Positions 1 to 8,140 are shown, counted from the first letter of the stretch. The stretch: DNA of 10,466 nt from Ophiocordyceps camponoti-saundersi (nom. inval.) (GCA_003339415.1 PDHQ01000715.1:1-10466), one strand, 5' to 3'. Notes: generated from the sequence alone by a model not told the origin. A program made the numbers and translations.

Positions 1-33
1 TGTGGGGGGGTGTGGGTGTTTTTGTTTTGTTGG
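1..33. repeat. G/T-rich low-complexity tract not affected by RIP
   Basis: This stretch contains about 8 TpG dinucleotides and no TpA. The next several hundred bases are nearly free of TpG, so the change is abrupt. It could be a boundary of the RIP-affected block, a simple repeat, or a sequencing or assembly edge. It does not match the usual fungal telomere repeat TTAGGG. Confidence 0.5.
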
Positions 34-133
34 TTCGATAAGACGACTATTCCTAAGACTAACGGGCCGTTAGCGTAAGGGATATTGCCACCTAGTAGCG
101 GATTATTAGCGTGGTAGACTGCTTATACCCTAG

Positions 134-754
134 GAGCAAAAAGCATCTTTACCCTCTACCCTCCTCCCTCCTCCTCCTCCTAAGTATTATCTCCCCCTCT
201 TCTTCCCCCTTTCCTTAGCTTATTATAACCTATTATCTATTATAGAAGCAAAAAGTATCCTCACCCTCCTAAAGCCCCTAAAGACCCCTATCGCAAACCG
301 ACCCTATCCTACTATAGTTTAAAACCCTTAAGGTATAACGCCTAAAAAGATAACTTATTAAAGTCTAGAAGTCTCGAGGAAAATAGGGACTTTTAGTAAA
401 ATAAATATAACTAAACGTACCCTCTTCTAGTTAGCCTCTTTACTCGCGTATCGAAACTTAATATAGGAGTTAGTAACGGTATAGCTATTATTCGAAAAGC
501 CTAATAATACCCCGATTAAAAAGGTATTATAGCGAAGATTGCGGAATTCGATAAATTTAAGGTAGTAGCCCCTCCTCGACCTTACCTCCGCCTAAGCTAC
601 TACCCGAAGAATATATAACGAGGAAGATAACCGCTACCGGAGGAAGGAGGATAAGTTATTAAACCGTATCGCCCGCCTCTTTACTATCTACCTCCACCGC
701 GCAGAGTACGAGCGAGCGGATTACCTACGCGGACTAGGATTATCCGCGTGGTAA
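134..754 (+). pseudogene. RIP-degraded coding fossil, unknown protein
   Basis: One plus-strand frame can be followed from about 134 to a TAA at 752-754. It is stop-free from 134 to 319 (62 codons), 362 to 427 (22 codons) and 596 to 751 (52 codons). Between these are about ten TAA/TAG codons, at 320, 329, 359, 428, 464, 482, 530, 563, 566 and 593, all convertible from Gln or Trp codons by RIP. The last stretch encodes a charged Arg/Glu-rich segment (for example NEEDNRYRRKEDKLLNR) ending in GLGLSAW before the stop. The final codons coincide with the first dense copy of the palindromic motif described separately. No ATG is available and I recognise no domain. The first part (134-240) is pyrimidine-rich and may not be coding. 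This could be the 5' part of the gene whose pieces lie at 1621-2718. Confidence 0.4.
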
Positions 755-852
755 ATTATTAGCGTAGTAGATTTAGATTATTAGCGTGGTAAACTATCCG
801 CCTATATCCTAGAGTTCCGGATTATCCGGACTAGATTATCGGCGTAGTAGAT

Positions 853-901
853 TACTACGCGGATTATTAGCGTAGTAGATAGCTACGCGGATTATCCGCG
901 T
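853..901. repeat. Two adjacent perfect hairpins of the palindromic family
   Basis: TACTACGC at 853-860 pairs perfectly with GCGTAGTA at 870-877 around a 9-nt loop. ACGCGGA at 885-891 pairs perfectly with TCCGCGT at 895-901 around a 3-nt loop. A third member, ACGCGGA (727-733) with TCCGCGT (743-749), lies just upstream. These show that the dispersed motif is half of a palindrome. Confidence 0.75.
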
Positions 902-1060
902 AATAAATTATCGGCGTAGTAGATTTAGATTATTAGCGTAGTAGACTATTAGCGTGGTAGTTAGCTTATCTAGACTAGATTATCGGCGTAGTAAACTATC
1001 CGCCTACTTTTCTCTTCCTTCTCTAGCTACTAGGGCTTCCGCTAACGTCTATAGGTTACG

Positions 1061-1287
1061 GATTATTAGCGTAGTAGACTCCTAAGTAGAAGCTTTAGAA
1101 ATCCGAGGATAGATCGCGGCTAATAAAAGCTATAATACTAGCGAGGAAACGCCGAGGAAAACTCTATTACTAGCTATAGCTAGGGATTATTAGTATAGTG
1201 GACTCTTAAGAAGCAGAAATCCGAGGATAGATCGCGGCTAATAGAGGCTATAATACTAGCGAGGAAACGCCGAGGAAAACTCTATTA
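1061..1287. repeat. Direct duplication of a ~105-bp unit
   Basis: 1061-1169 and 1185-1287 are near-identical. Both start with the palindromic-family motif, continue through AATCCGAGGATAGATCGCGG and end at ACTCTATTA. The differences are a small indel near 1095 and a few transitions. The separating sequence TAGCTATAGCTAGGG (ending at 1184) recurs immediately before the motif at 1454, and a near variant precedes the motif at 2318. Confidence 0.8.
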
Positions 1288-1288
1288 G

Positions 1289-1620
1289 GATTATTAGCGT
1301 AGTGGACTCCTAAGAAGCGAGGGTATTTTTACGGTGCTCGTTATATATCCGGTCTCTAAGAATAACGAATAGTTATGCCGTATAGCTACGTAAGGACCGG
1401 GACGTGGTTAAATCCGATATAATAGATAAAGACCTATACTAGCTATAGCTAGGGATTATTAGCGTAGTGGACTCCTAAGAAGCGAGGGTACCTATATAGT
1501 GCCCGTTATATATCCGGTCTCTAAGAATAATAAATAGTCGTGCCGTATAGCTACGTAAGGACCGGGACGTGGTCGAATCCGATATAATAGATAAAGACCG
1601 ATATAATAGATAAAGATCTA
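1289..1620. repeat. Direct duplication of a ~165-bp unit
   Basis: 1289-1453 and 1454-1617 are two copies of a longer unit that also begins with the dispersed motif. Shared blocks include TATATATCCGGTCTCTAAGA and AGGACCGGGACGTGGT. Most differences are transitions. Within the second copy a 19-bp segment (GATATAATAGATAAAGACC type) is itself duplicated at about 1580-1617. One frame can be read through both copies, so the unit may contain coding sequence that was duplicated. Confidence 0.75.
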
Positions 1621-1743
1621 TTCTTCCTCTATAAGAAGCGCAGGGCTACCGCTATTTAAGAGTTTAAGACTATATACGAGATCGATAAGATTAAGGAAGT
1701 GCCTCGTTACCTACTAAGCTTAGATCGCTATCCTAAACGATAG
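1621..1743 (+). pseudogene. Fossil coding segment, unknown protein
   Basis: A plus-strand frame from 1621 to the TAG at 1741 contains a single internal TAA, at 1657-1659. It encodes a basic, charged peptide that includes EFKTIYEIDKIKEVPRYLL. It follows the duplicated units directly and shifts frame relative to them, consistent with the 19-bp local duplication. The downstream frame from 1740 is offset, so an indel probably separates the two. No family recognised. Confidence 0.4.
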
Positions 1744-2174
1744 CGTATATTATATACGCCTTTTTTATTCCTAAAGCCGGCGCTACCGCGCTTAATACTA
1801 TATCTTTCGAGGTAGCGGCCGAGATAACGTAGGCTAAGTTCTCGCCTAATATTATCGCACTAGAGATTAAACCTAAACTAAGGGATTATCCGCGTAGTAG
1901 ATTACCTACCTAGGTAGCGTTAAAGATAGGGAGTTTTCGTCGGCTTGCGCCTTTAGGGAATTTAAACCCCTTCGGTATTATAGCCTCTAGTATTATTACC
2001 TTTAGCATCGCAGCTTTTAGTATCGTAGCCTCTTATCGCGACGCGTTAGTTTCTATAACCTCGTTATAGCTATTGCTCCTAGCTATTACTATAGATACCT
2101 ACTTAGTAGCTATAGCTAACTTTATAGGGGATTTAAACCCCTCCGGTAATAGGGGATTTAAACCCCTCCGGTTA
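1740..2174 (+). pseudogene. Long fossil frame with three stops, unknown protein
   Basis: In this frame 145 codons contain only three stops (TAG at 1830, 1911 and 2067), well below what neighbouring frames show. It ends at TAG 2175 inside the 25-bp tandem repeat. The first half reads as an ordinary mixed protein (FFIPKAGATALN near the start, KFSPNIIALEIKPKL around 1836-1880). The second half is rich in Ala, Ser, Ile and Leu and is hydrophobic, which RIP-driven Ile and Leu enrichment could exaggerate. One palindromic-family copy (1884) lies inside the frame without breaking it. A stop-free frame of 36 codons continues from 2177 to 2284 in a different phase, as expected after a 25-bp repeat expansion. 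Confidence 0.5.
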
Positions 2175-2201
2175 TAGGGGATTTAAACCCCTTCGGTATT
2201 A
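1956..2201. repeat. 25-bp repeat: three tandem copies plus one upstream copy
   Basis: Units at 2127-2151, 2152-2176 and 2177-2201 have the core GGGGATTTAAACCCC followed by TYCGGTWWTA. An isolated copy lies at 1956-1980. The core is close to palindromic (GGGG...CCCC around TTTAAA). Because 25 is not a multiple of three, each added copy shifts the frame of the fossil coding segment that contains it. Confidence 0.8.
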
Positions 2202-2346
2202 TCGCCTTTAGTATTACTACCGTAAACGGTATATCTATCGCCGTTAAGATAGATAGGCAAAGAGCTACCGAATATACGATACGCTAAAAAACATAGCTAT
2301 TACTAGCGATAGCTAGGGATTATTAGCGTAGTGGACTGCTAGATAA

Positions 2347-2718
2347 ATAGCTACCGAATATCTAGTGCTTACGGCTAGCCCGTAGCTATATTAATTAGGG
2401 TTTCTAGCAGCCGATAACAAATTAGAGGCTAAACTATAGACCTATATACGATATCTTATAAAAGGTACCTTAAAAGCCTAGTTAACGCTTAGCTTCTCCG
2501 GAAGAGTAACGAAGAATATAGTACGAGAGGCTAAGAACGGTACCTCTAATAACAAGGCTATAGATAGTGCCTAACTACCTTATAGACTAGCTAAAAAATA
2601 AAGGCGCATACTTAGATACGAGTAGCGGCATAAAGGCCTAAGGGGTAGAAGGTATAACGGCGCAGAGAGCGTAAGGGGTGGAGGGTATAAGTGGCCGGGT
2701 AAGGGCGAGTATAATTAA
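2347..2718 (+). pseudogene. Fossil coding segment with seven stops, unknown protein
   Basis: A plus-strand frame runs from 2347 to TAA 2716-2718 (123 codons) with stops at 2383, 2392, 2437, 2479, 2572, 2599 and 2623, all TAA/TAG. The stretch 2482-2571 (30 codons, including SFSGRVTKNIVREAKNG) is clean. The C-terminal part is basic and glycine-rich (KGLRGRRYNGAE). The triplets for ATEY occur both at 2269 and at the beginning of this segment, on either side of a palindromic-family copy (2318). This suggests that copy sits within a coding region with a short duplication around it. A local repeat of about 56 bp (CTAAGGGGTAGAAGGTATA and GTAAGGGGTGGAGGGTATA) lies at 2638-2690. Confidence 0.4.
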
Positions 2719-3219
2719 ATATATTTATCGCCGAAAGTGGTAATTAAGTAAATCCGAAAAAAAAAACCCGCTAATTAGACAAGTAGAATGCTAGCTAGCT
2801 TAGCTAATTAGCGCTCTATATTTCTATAAGACTAGTATAGTCTGCAAGGTTAGTATTTAAACTACGAGAATAGTATATATCGTAATATTATATCTAAGCG
2901 TCGGACTACCTATGCGAGCAACTGTGGCGTGCTCTGCAGATCCTATCACTATTACGTAATCTATGTTCGTAATAATATTATAAAAAAAAATCTTTATAAA
3001 AATATAAATATATATCTAACTAGCACTCGTATAGAGGTAACGATAACTACTAGTCTTGCAGCCCCTTATAGCTTCCCGGTAAGGTATATATAAGTAGTAA
3101 GATATACCGATTAACGGCTTTATAGGATAAATTAACGTTGCCCTAATTATTAATATAAAGTTTTAAAGTGACGCCCTTTTAATTACCTAATTACGGATTA
3201 TATCTAATTATATTATTAG
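2719..3219. other. Apparently non-coding interval
   Basis: I see no sustained frame here. There are short A-runs at 2757-2766 and about 2981-2989, and one perfect inverted repeat (listed separately). A patch at about 2915-2950 keeps several TpG and CpA dinucleotides (CAACTGTGGCGTGCTCTGCA) and so looks less mutated than its surroundings. Confidence 0.5.
2769..2813. repeat. 10-bp perfect inverted repeat
   Basis: CGCTAATTAG (2769-2778) and CTAATTAGCG (2804-2813) are exact reverse complements separated by 25 nt. They follow an A10 run. The structure could be a hairpin or the remnant of a small inverted-repeat element. No target duplication was identified. Confidence 0.6.
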
Positions 3220-3756
3220 ATAAATGTAACCCCTCGCTTATTAGCTTTCGGAAATATACGTATTTTTTCCTATTTTCTTATTACTTCCTCTATAGTCGAC
3301 GACACTGTCGGGGTCGGAGTTCTAGTCTAATACCTATCGCTAATACCTTTATTGTCTTGCCTTTATTTCCTCTTATTAAGGACGCGGATATTTTCGATTA
3401 CTATCGGCCCGATCCTTAACTATCGTAACTGCGTCTATCGTAAGAATAATAAACGTAGGCGTAAATAAGGGATAGACGACAGCTAATATACTACTCCTTC
3501 GATCCTAACGGTGTCTCTAATTATACCCGCGTTAATTATAAAAATAGCCCTTAGCGTAGTAGCTAATTATGTTAAGATCTTCGTATCCCTTAAGCGAGAT
3601 AGTCGGTCCTAATCCGGCGGACAGTATTAGATTTTTATTATAACTACCTACCTTCCTAAGCAGAAAAAGGGCACTTTAGCGGGGGAAGAAGGACACCCTA
3701 AGTAAGCGTAGCAGATACCTAAGGGGCGTAACTTCTTAGGTAACTATAGTCTTTAA
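3220..3756 (+). pseudogene. Well-preserved fossil reading frame, unknown protein
   Basis: From an ATA at 3220 (a possible RIP-converted ATG, following a TAG) to TAA at 3754-3756 there are 178 codons with only seven internal stops (3328, 3466, 3484, 3610, 3628, 3703, 3709). Clean runs cover 3331-3465 (45 codons) and 3487-3609 (41 codons). A basic stretch (YRKNNKRRRK, about 3436-3465) stands out, followed by a hydrophobic Ile/Val/Ala-rich stretch. The last 27 codons (TLAGEEGHPK and onward) lie inside the repeat shared with 5881-6175 and are colinear, without indels, with the end of the 5106-5963 frame. The GEEGH block resembles the middle of a CCHC zinc knuckle, but the flanking cysteines cannot be derived from the codons present, so I do not call one. 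Confidence 0.5.
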
Positions 3757-3968
3757 CTAATATAGGGGGGGATCTCTAGCTCTAGAGGGAAGAGCCGGAT
3801 AGTAATTCTTTATCGGGAAAATAATAAGGAGTCGGTTTTCCACATAGAGATAGGAGGGGAAAGAATAAAGAAGACGAAAACTATTTAATCGGATGCTAAA
3901 AACTTTAAAATAAGTGTTTAAATTAGTAATTTATAGTTTAAAAGTGTAAAGTTTAAAATATAAGGTTA
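3674..3968 (+). repeat. Copy 1 of a ~300-bp dispersed repeat
   Basis: This matches 5881-6175. The shared start is CTTTAGCGGGG, then GAAGGACACCCTAAG, then GCGTAGCAGATA. Later matches are a TAGGAGG purine block (3851), CTATTTAAT (about 3880) and an A/T-rich end with TTTAAAAT. The middle is diverged. It could be an LTR, or the 3' end of a transposon or gene family. I see no clear TG...CA ends (RIP would hide them) and no target-site duplication. Confidence 0.65.
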
Positions 3969-3999
3969 GTAGGTATCCTTTTAGCTTCTTCGTCGATAG

Positions 4000-4182
4000 A
4001 AAAGACAGCTCGATATCTCTTTACGAGGAATTCCCGTAGCTATAATAGCTTTCGACAATGCCTACGAGTTTAAGAGCGAGGCGATTAAGGCCTCGGACGA
4101 GAAGATAGCCTCGTTCTGCCTTATTCGCCCCCGTATAATCTATAGGAGAACGGCCTCGCAGAGAGGGCCGGCAGGACCCTAT
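4000..4182 (+). pseudogene. 61-codon stop-free fossil frame, unknown protein
   Basis: The plus-strand frame 4000-4182 has no stop for 61 codons despite the local abundance of TAA/TAG. It is bounded by TAG at 3997 and TAA at 4183. The peptide is mixed and charged (AFDNAYEFKSEAIKASDEK at about 4048-4104), which is unlike a chance Ile/Leu-rich frame. It lies just downstream of repeat copy 1, so it may belong to the element carrying that repeat. Upstream and downstream continuations are unclear. Confidence 0.4.
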
Positions 4183-4185
4183 TAA

Positions 4186-5005
4186 TAATAGCGAGGGCTA
4201 ATTGCCTGCATATAAAGCCTCCCGTAATCCTATGGCCGTAATATATTAACTCGTCCTTAGAAGCTAGTTAATACCCTTAGTCCCTATCTTACGTTACCCC
4301 CTAACGTTCCCTCTAGCTAATTACCTGCCCTTAAGTTTAGTTATTAAACCGCAGCGGTCTACCCCTCTTACGTCCCTCTCTTCGGTTTATATATTTACCC
4401 TCCTTCTCCTCCTTACTATCTAGCAGCGGTATAGTAAGGGAAAATCAGTACCTTAAAGGAGCAAAATCGCCGTGCTTAATTTTACCTAAGTGTGACTATC
4501 TATCTAGAAAGGATTAGGGATAGGGGCCGGGGTCGTATAATTTCTCCCTCCGTTTATACCTTTATTATAGGGCGTTATGCCTCTTAACTAGCCACCCTAT
4601 ACTATTAAGCGTAGCTATTATAGATTTATAATAAACTATTTTATTATTTACTACCTAACTTTACTATATATAAGCTTTATTACGCTTTTTCTCCCTTTTT
4701 AGGTTTTTAGCTTTCCCTATCTTATCGTATCTTATCGAATCTTATCGTATCTTGCCGTAATATATAAACGCCTTAAACGTCTATAATCGATACCGATATT
4801 ATTATTTTCCTAATTCCCCTAGCGATTTATAGCCGTATAATAACCCCACCTCCCTTAAAAAAACGGAAATAAACGCCCTTCTTCTCTCTTCTTTTCGTTA
4901 GTATTTCTTTGCCGTTTTTATTACTACGCCTCTAATCTACTCTACCATCCTTCTATTTATACGTTTAAGTAAGATACGATATATTCACCTCCCCGTTTCT
5001 TCGGA
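4186..5005. other. Non-coding interval, possible upstream region of the 5106 frame
   Basis: No convincing frame was found. It is pyrimidine-rich on the plus strand. It contains a four-copy 10-bp tandem repeat at 4721-4760 (CTTATCGTAT, CTTATCGAAT, CTTATCGTAT, CTTGCCGTAA). The interval ends at the TATA-like box at 5006. Confidence 0.45.
4721..4760. repeat. 10-bp tandem repeat, four copies
   Basis: Four consecutive units of CTTATCGTAT with one or two differences in units 2 and 4. It lies about 250 bp upstream of the TATA-like box. It could be a simple tandem repeat or clustered binding sites. Nothing in the sequence decides this. Confidence 0.75.
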
Positions 5006-5012
5006 TATAAAA
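5006..5012 (+). promoter_or_regulatory. TATA-like box
   Basis: TATAAAA lies 94 bp before the ATA at 5106 that is the likely converted start codon, and is followed by a C/T-rich stretch as in fungal 5' leaders. In a region this rich in TA a chance match is quite possible, so the call rests mostly on position. Confidence 0.3.
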
Positions 5013-5105
5013 CCCCCTCCTTCCCTACCACCCCCTACTCTTTTATATATCTCTATCTAAGCTTAAGCTGATACTCTGCCCTACTCTTCTACTCGGCATA
5101 TATTA

Positions 5106-5963
5106 ATATACGCTACCGCTATCCCTACCTCTACTATATCTTCCGAGCAATCTATTCCCGAACTCTTTATAACTATTATCTCTCTCCTTTATTAACTTAA
5201 AGAATAATAGGAGATATATTTTATAGAGATCCGTAATAACTAAGCCCACCTTGCCCGCTTTCTATAATAGGCTAATAGGTTCGTCGACCCGACTTCTAAT
5301 ACGTCCCACCCTACTACGCAGTATACCCCTACTTAGCTTACCGCTATAGAGAAAGCTATTATAGCAACTAGCCTTCAGGTCGTAGCACTTACCCGTTATA
5401 TAGATCGTATAAAATATTAACCCTACCTTAAAAAAAAAGAAAATCTACGGTTAAAACTAACTAAATATAATAAAATAGAGTTCTAGGATACTTAGGACGC
5501 TATCTAGGCCGCCTACTATAATCGCCTCCCTTACTCTCTAAACTACCTTCCGCCTTCTACTCTCTAAACTACGATAAATCCCTCCGACGGTATTAACTCC
5601 CCTTAATTTACTCCCCGCTAATAAGAATCTACGGCTAGCTCTAGCATCGGCCCTATTTACTATAACTCGGAGACTAGGGAGGTTTAAGATATATCTATAA
5701 AGTTTAGCACCTATACTAGTATTATAACTATATTAGATATAGAATTACTTTAGAATTTACGAAAAAGCCTCTCTTAACGCCTACTCTAAATCCCTTATAT
5801 TTATAGAAGCTTAGCTTATACCTTACTTTATAATACGACCTAAGTATTTCGCTTTCCCTTAGGCTTAGATATACCGCCTACTTTAGCGGGGAGAGAAGGA
5901 CACCCTAAGCGAGCGTAGCAGATACGTACGAGACGTATCTTCCTAGGTTACCGTAGTCGCTAG
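5106..5963 (+). pseudogene. RIP-degraded coding fossil, possibly retroelement Gag-like
   Basis: A plus-strand frame from ATA 5106 (possible former ATG) to TAG 5961-5963 spans about 285 codons with around twenty TAA/TAG stops. Reading stops as Gln or Trp, the protein would start Ser/Thr-rich and then have a charged middle (KKKENLRLKLTKYNK near 5430-5472). A Pro/Ser/Thr/Asn-rich linker follows (about 5550-5670), then an Ile/Leu-rich segment. The last 27 codons are colinear with the end of the 3220-3756 frame. This order and a TATA-like box upstream are reminiscent of Gag-type proteins, but no protease, reverse transcriptase or zinc knuckle is visible, so the label is a guess. Stop density is near background for the region, so the frame itself is only moderately supported. 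Confidence 0.35.
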
Positions 5964-6175
5964 CTATTATAAAGGGGTGGGGGGGCTCTGCTTTAGGTAT
6001 ATAGCTAGATAATAATTCTCTATAGGCAAGGTTACTCGAGGTTAATTTTCTATATAAAAATAGGAGGAAAAAGAAGAGAAGGGTAAAGAACTATTTAATT
6101 AGATACTAAAAGCTTTAAAACGGATCTTTAAATCCCTAATTTATCGTGTAAAATTATAAGGTATAAGATAAAACC
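5881..6175 (+). repeat. Copy 2 of the ~300-bp dispersed repeat
   Basis: Matches 3674-3968 from CTTTAGCGGGG onward, with the same TAGGAGG block (6061), CTATTTAAT (about 6091) and A/T-rich end. Sequences upstream of the two copies do not match, so the left boundary is sharp at 5881 (3674 in copy 1). Same orientation as copy 1, 2.2 kb apart. Confidence 0.65.
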
Positions 6176-6640
6176 GTAATTTCCTTTAGTATCGTTTTTG
6201 CTATAAGTCCCCTTTAAGACTTAACTTACGATATATAACCTTTAGATAGCTAAGAAGATAAGGTTAAGGGCTAATTCTAGCTTAATTCCTTCCTCTTTAT
6301 AAGGAAACTAAACTGCACTATATACTAAGTTATAACCGCTCCCTTGTCTTAAGGGCCGTTCGTCGTTCTAATACTCGGAAGCTTTTAGGAGAGGAAAAGT
6401 ATTCGGGGACTATTTAACTAAACCCTAAATAAGCTCCTACTTGCTTTTTATATTAGCTTCTTGTTTATTTTCCTTTAGCCTATCTATTACCGCCGCTAAA
6501 GTCTCTTTACGGCTTCCTCTTCTAGACTTATCCCTCCTATCCCTCGTTTTTCTATCTCTTAAAACGTTAACCGTGAATAATATATATTCCTATATATATT
6601 TCTTAAAATATATCTTTTTATCTCTTAAGTTAAAAAAAAA
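6176..6640. other. Apparently non-coding interval with a fragment of the ~300-bp repeat
   Basis: Around 6386-6430 the sequence TAGGAGAGGAAAAG...GGGGACTATTTAACT...CCTAAA resembles the TAGGAGG/CTATTTAAT part of the two longer copies and may be a third, truncated copy. The 67-codon ATG-initiated frame at 6441-6644 is a T-rich, Leu/Ser/Ile-rich chance frame with no supporting context. It is followed by an A10 run. Confidence 0.4.
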
Positions 6641-6647
6641 ATAACTA

Positions 6648-8140
6648 CTAGAACCTAGGCCTCTCCTTCGGATTAGTAGAATTATTATTATTATCTCGAT
6701 TTCTCACCGCCGCTCGCTTCTACGTCGCTAAATATATAACCTTCTCGCACGTCGCGCACGCTATTAGGTCGTATCCCTTATACCTAAAGCTAAACGCTTT
6801 AAGTAGTCTCTTATAAAGGATATACTTTACCTTACCCTCTATCTATACTATCTCGATAAAGCGTACCTTTGCCTAATTATCGTGTTTGCAGGCTAGTATT
6901 CGTCCCTCCTAGATATTAGCGATATATACCCGTAATTAATTAGCTCTTCCCCCGGGAACTTATAAGTATCTTACTACTTCTCTCGCTAGCTACCGTCTAC
7001 AACGTCAGACTCCTAACATTTTCTAGCTAGCTATCCGTATTAGTCGTTCTATCCTATTCTATACGCCCGCTACCTATTACTTCCTTCCGATAACCTATTT
7101 CGCCTCGCCGTAGTTATAGTGCCTTATGCTATCGTAGAGTCCCCCTTCTCCTCCTCGCTATATCCCTCTCCCTTTCCTCGCCTAACCCCTCCGCCGCCAC
7201 CGCCGCTACCGCCCTTATACTCCGCGCCTCGTTATCTTCTCCCTCTCCCCCTCTCGCTATATCTAGCGTTACCGCCGGTCGCCTCCGTACGTCCCCTATA
7301 ACGCTATATTTCGCCGGCACTCGTAGCCGCTATATCTCGATATTCGAAAAATACCTATGCTCGCATTATTACTAACTATCTAGGAACGCCTTACCGTATA
7401 TAAAGTAGAACTCGGTATAGTATAAGCAGCTACTTATTATTAGTAAAAGATATATATATATAAAAGGTATAAATTATACCGTAAAACTTATATTATATAG
7501 TTATATCCCTCGACACGCGATATTAGTCTCCCGTATACTAACCCTAGGTAGAATTAGTACTCGCTATACGTTATTAGTAGTATCTGCCTTACTAGCCCCT
7601 TATCTACTAAACTAACCTCCGACCGTATAATTTCTACTTAAGCTAAGGCTTTCCTCTATATTCCTTCCGCCTCCTCCGGTAGCTTACTAAATATAGCGAG
7701 TCTCTTCGTATCCGTCGCGTTCGGGTCGCCGAATAGTTCCCTATTATAGCACCGTAGAGGGAAAACCGCCTTATTAGTAACCTCGCGCGTAGCCGCCCGT
7801 AAACTCGCTATTAGATACTCTAGGCACTAGAAGCATACCCCTCCTAGATATCCTATCGCGTATACGCTTTCTATATCGTATAGATAGTATACGCACTTCT
7901 ATTATTAGAAACCTTATCTGCCGCGTATCCTTTATATATATAGCTTACCGACTTTAGTATCGCCGAAACTAACTTATCTAAATCGCCGGATATCGCTTTA
8001 TCTTATAAAAGTAATATCTATACGGATATAGATAGCGAAAACCCTTCCGTTTATTATAAGCACTCTAGCTAGTAGCGGGACACGCTTTTATATATATAAT
8101 AAGTAAAACGAGGGAAAAAAAAATTATATAATAACTAACT
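6648..8140 (-). pseudogene. RIP-degraded minus-strand fossil with frameshifts, unknown protein
   Basis: Reading leftward, three segments can be chained: about 8140-7920, 7980-7140 and 7139-6648. Frame changes fall near 7920-7960 and 7135. Clean runs include about 48 codons ending near 7780, about 66 codons between about 7335 and 7140 (an Arg/Glu/Ala/Gly-rich low-complexity part with EGLGEERERD), and about 40 codons near 6860-6735. The last run carries a Cys-x-x-Cys pair (CATC, codons at 6758-6747) and then KRAAVRN. TAG at 6650-6648 is the candidate end. The minus strand is purine-rich here, as coding strands usually are. However, the plus strand is also partly open at 7030-7302, and total stop density is near background. 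The strand is therefore likely but not certain. It would be divergent from the 8245-9561 frame. Confidence 0.4.

Larger units (their letters stand above)
101..2337 (+). repeat. Dispersed ~20-bp palindrome-derived motif, about 17 copies
   Basis: The motif, for example GATTATTAGCGTAGTAGACT, starts at about 101, 738, 754, 776, 834, 862, 890, 906, 928, 944, 978, 1061, 1185, 1289, 1454, 1884 and 2318, always in the same orientation. Variation is mainly TAG/TCG/TCC before GCGT and A/G in GTAGT/GTGGT. The latter is the change RIP would produce. Several copies are preceded by the complementary half (CTACGCGGA), so the ancestral unit was probably a short palindrome. Copies are dense between 738 and 997 and sparse elsewhere. 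Some sit inside fossil coding frames. Confidence 0.75.

Noticed and set aside
101..2337. CRISPR-like array from the regularly repeated 20-bp motif
   Set aside because: Spacing is irregular (16 to over 400 bp), intervening sequences are themselves duplicated, and the base pattern is fungal RIP.
3661..3720. CCHC zinc knuckle (GEEGH block) at the end of the 3220-3756 frame
   Set aside because: The codons where cysteines should be (GCG, TAG) cannot come from TGC/TGT by RIP transitions, so the required residues are not supported.
3674..6175. A complete LTR retrotransposon with the two ~300-bp repeats as LTRs
   Set aside because: The 1.9-kb interior has no visible protease, reverse transcriptase or integrase. 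I found no polypurine tract before copy 2, no primer-binding site and no target duplication.
6441..6644. 67-codon ATG-started plus-strand frame
   Set aside because: Its composition is almost entirely Leu, Ser, Ile, Phe and Lys as expected from T-rich DNA, it ends in an A run, and it has no context or recognisable motif.
7119..7301. 60-codon plus-strand frame, proline-rich
   Set aside because: It is antisense to the purine-rich minus-strand frame at 7129-7320, and its Pro/Leu/Ser richness follows from the C/T-rich strand. I prefer the minus strand, though not with certainty.
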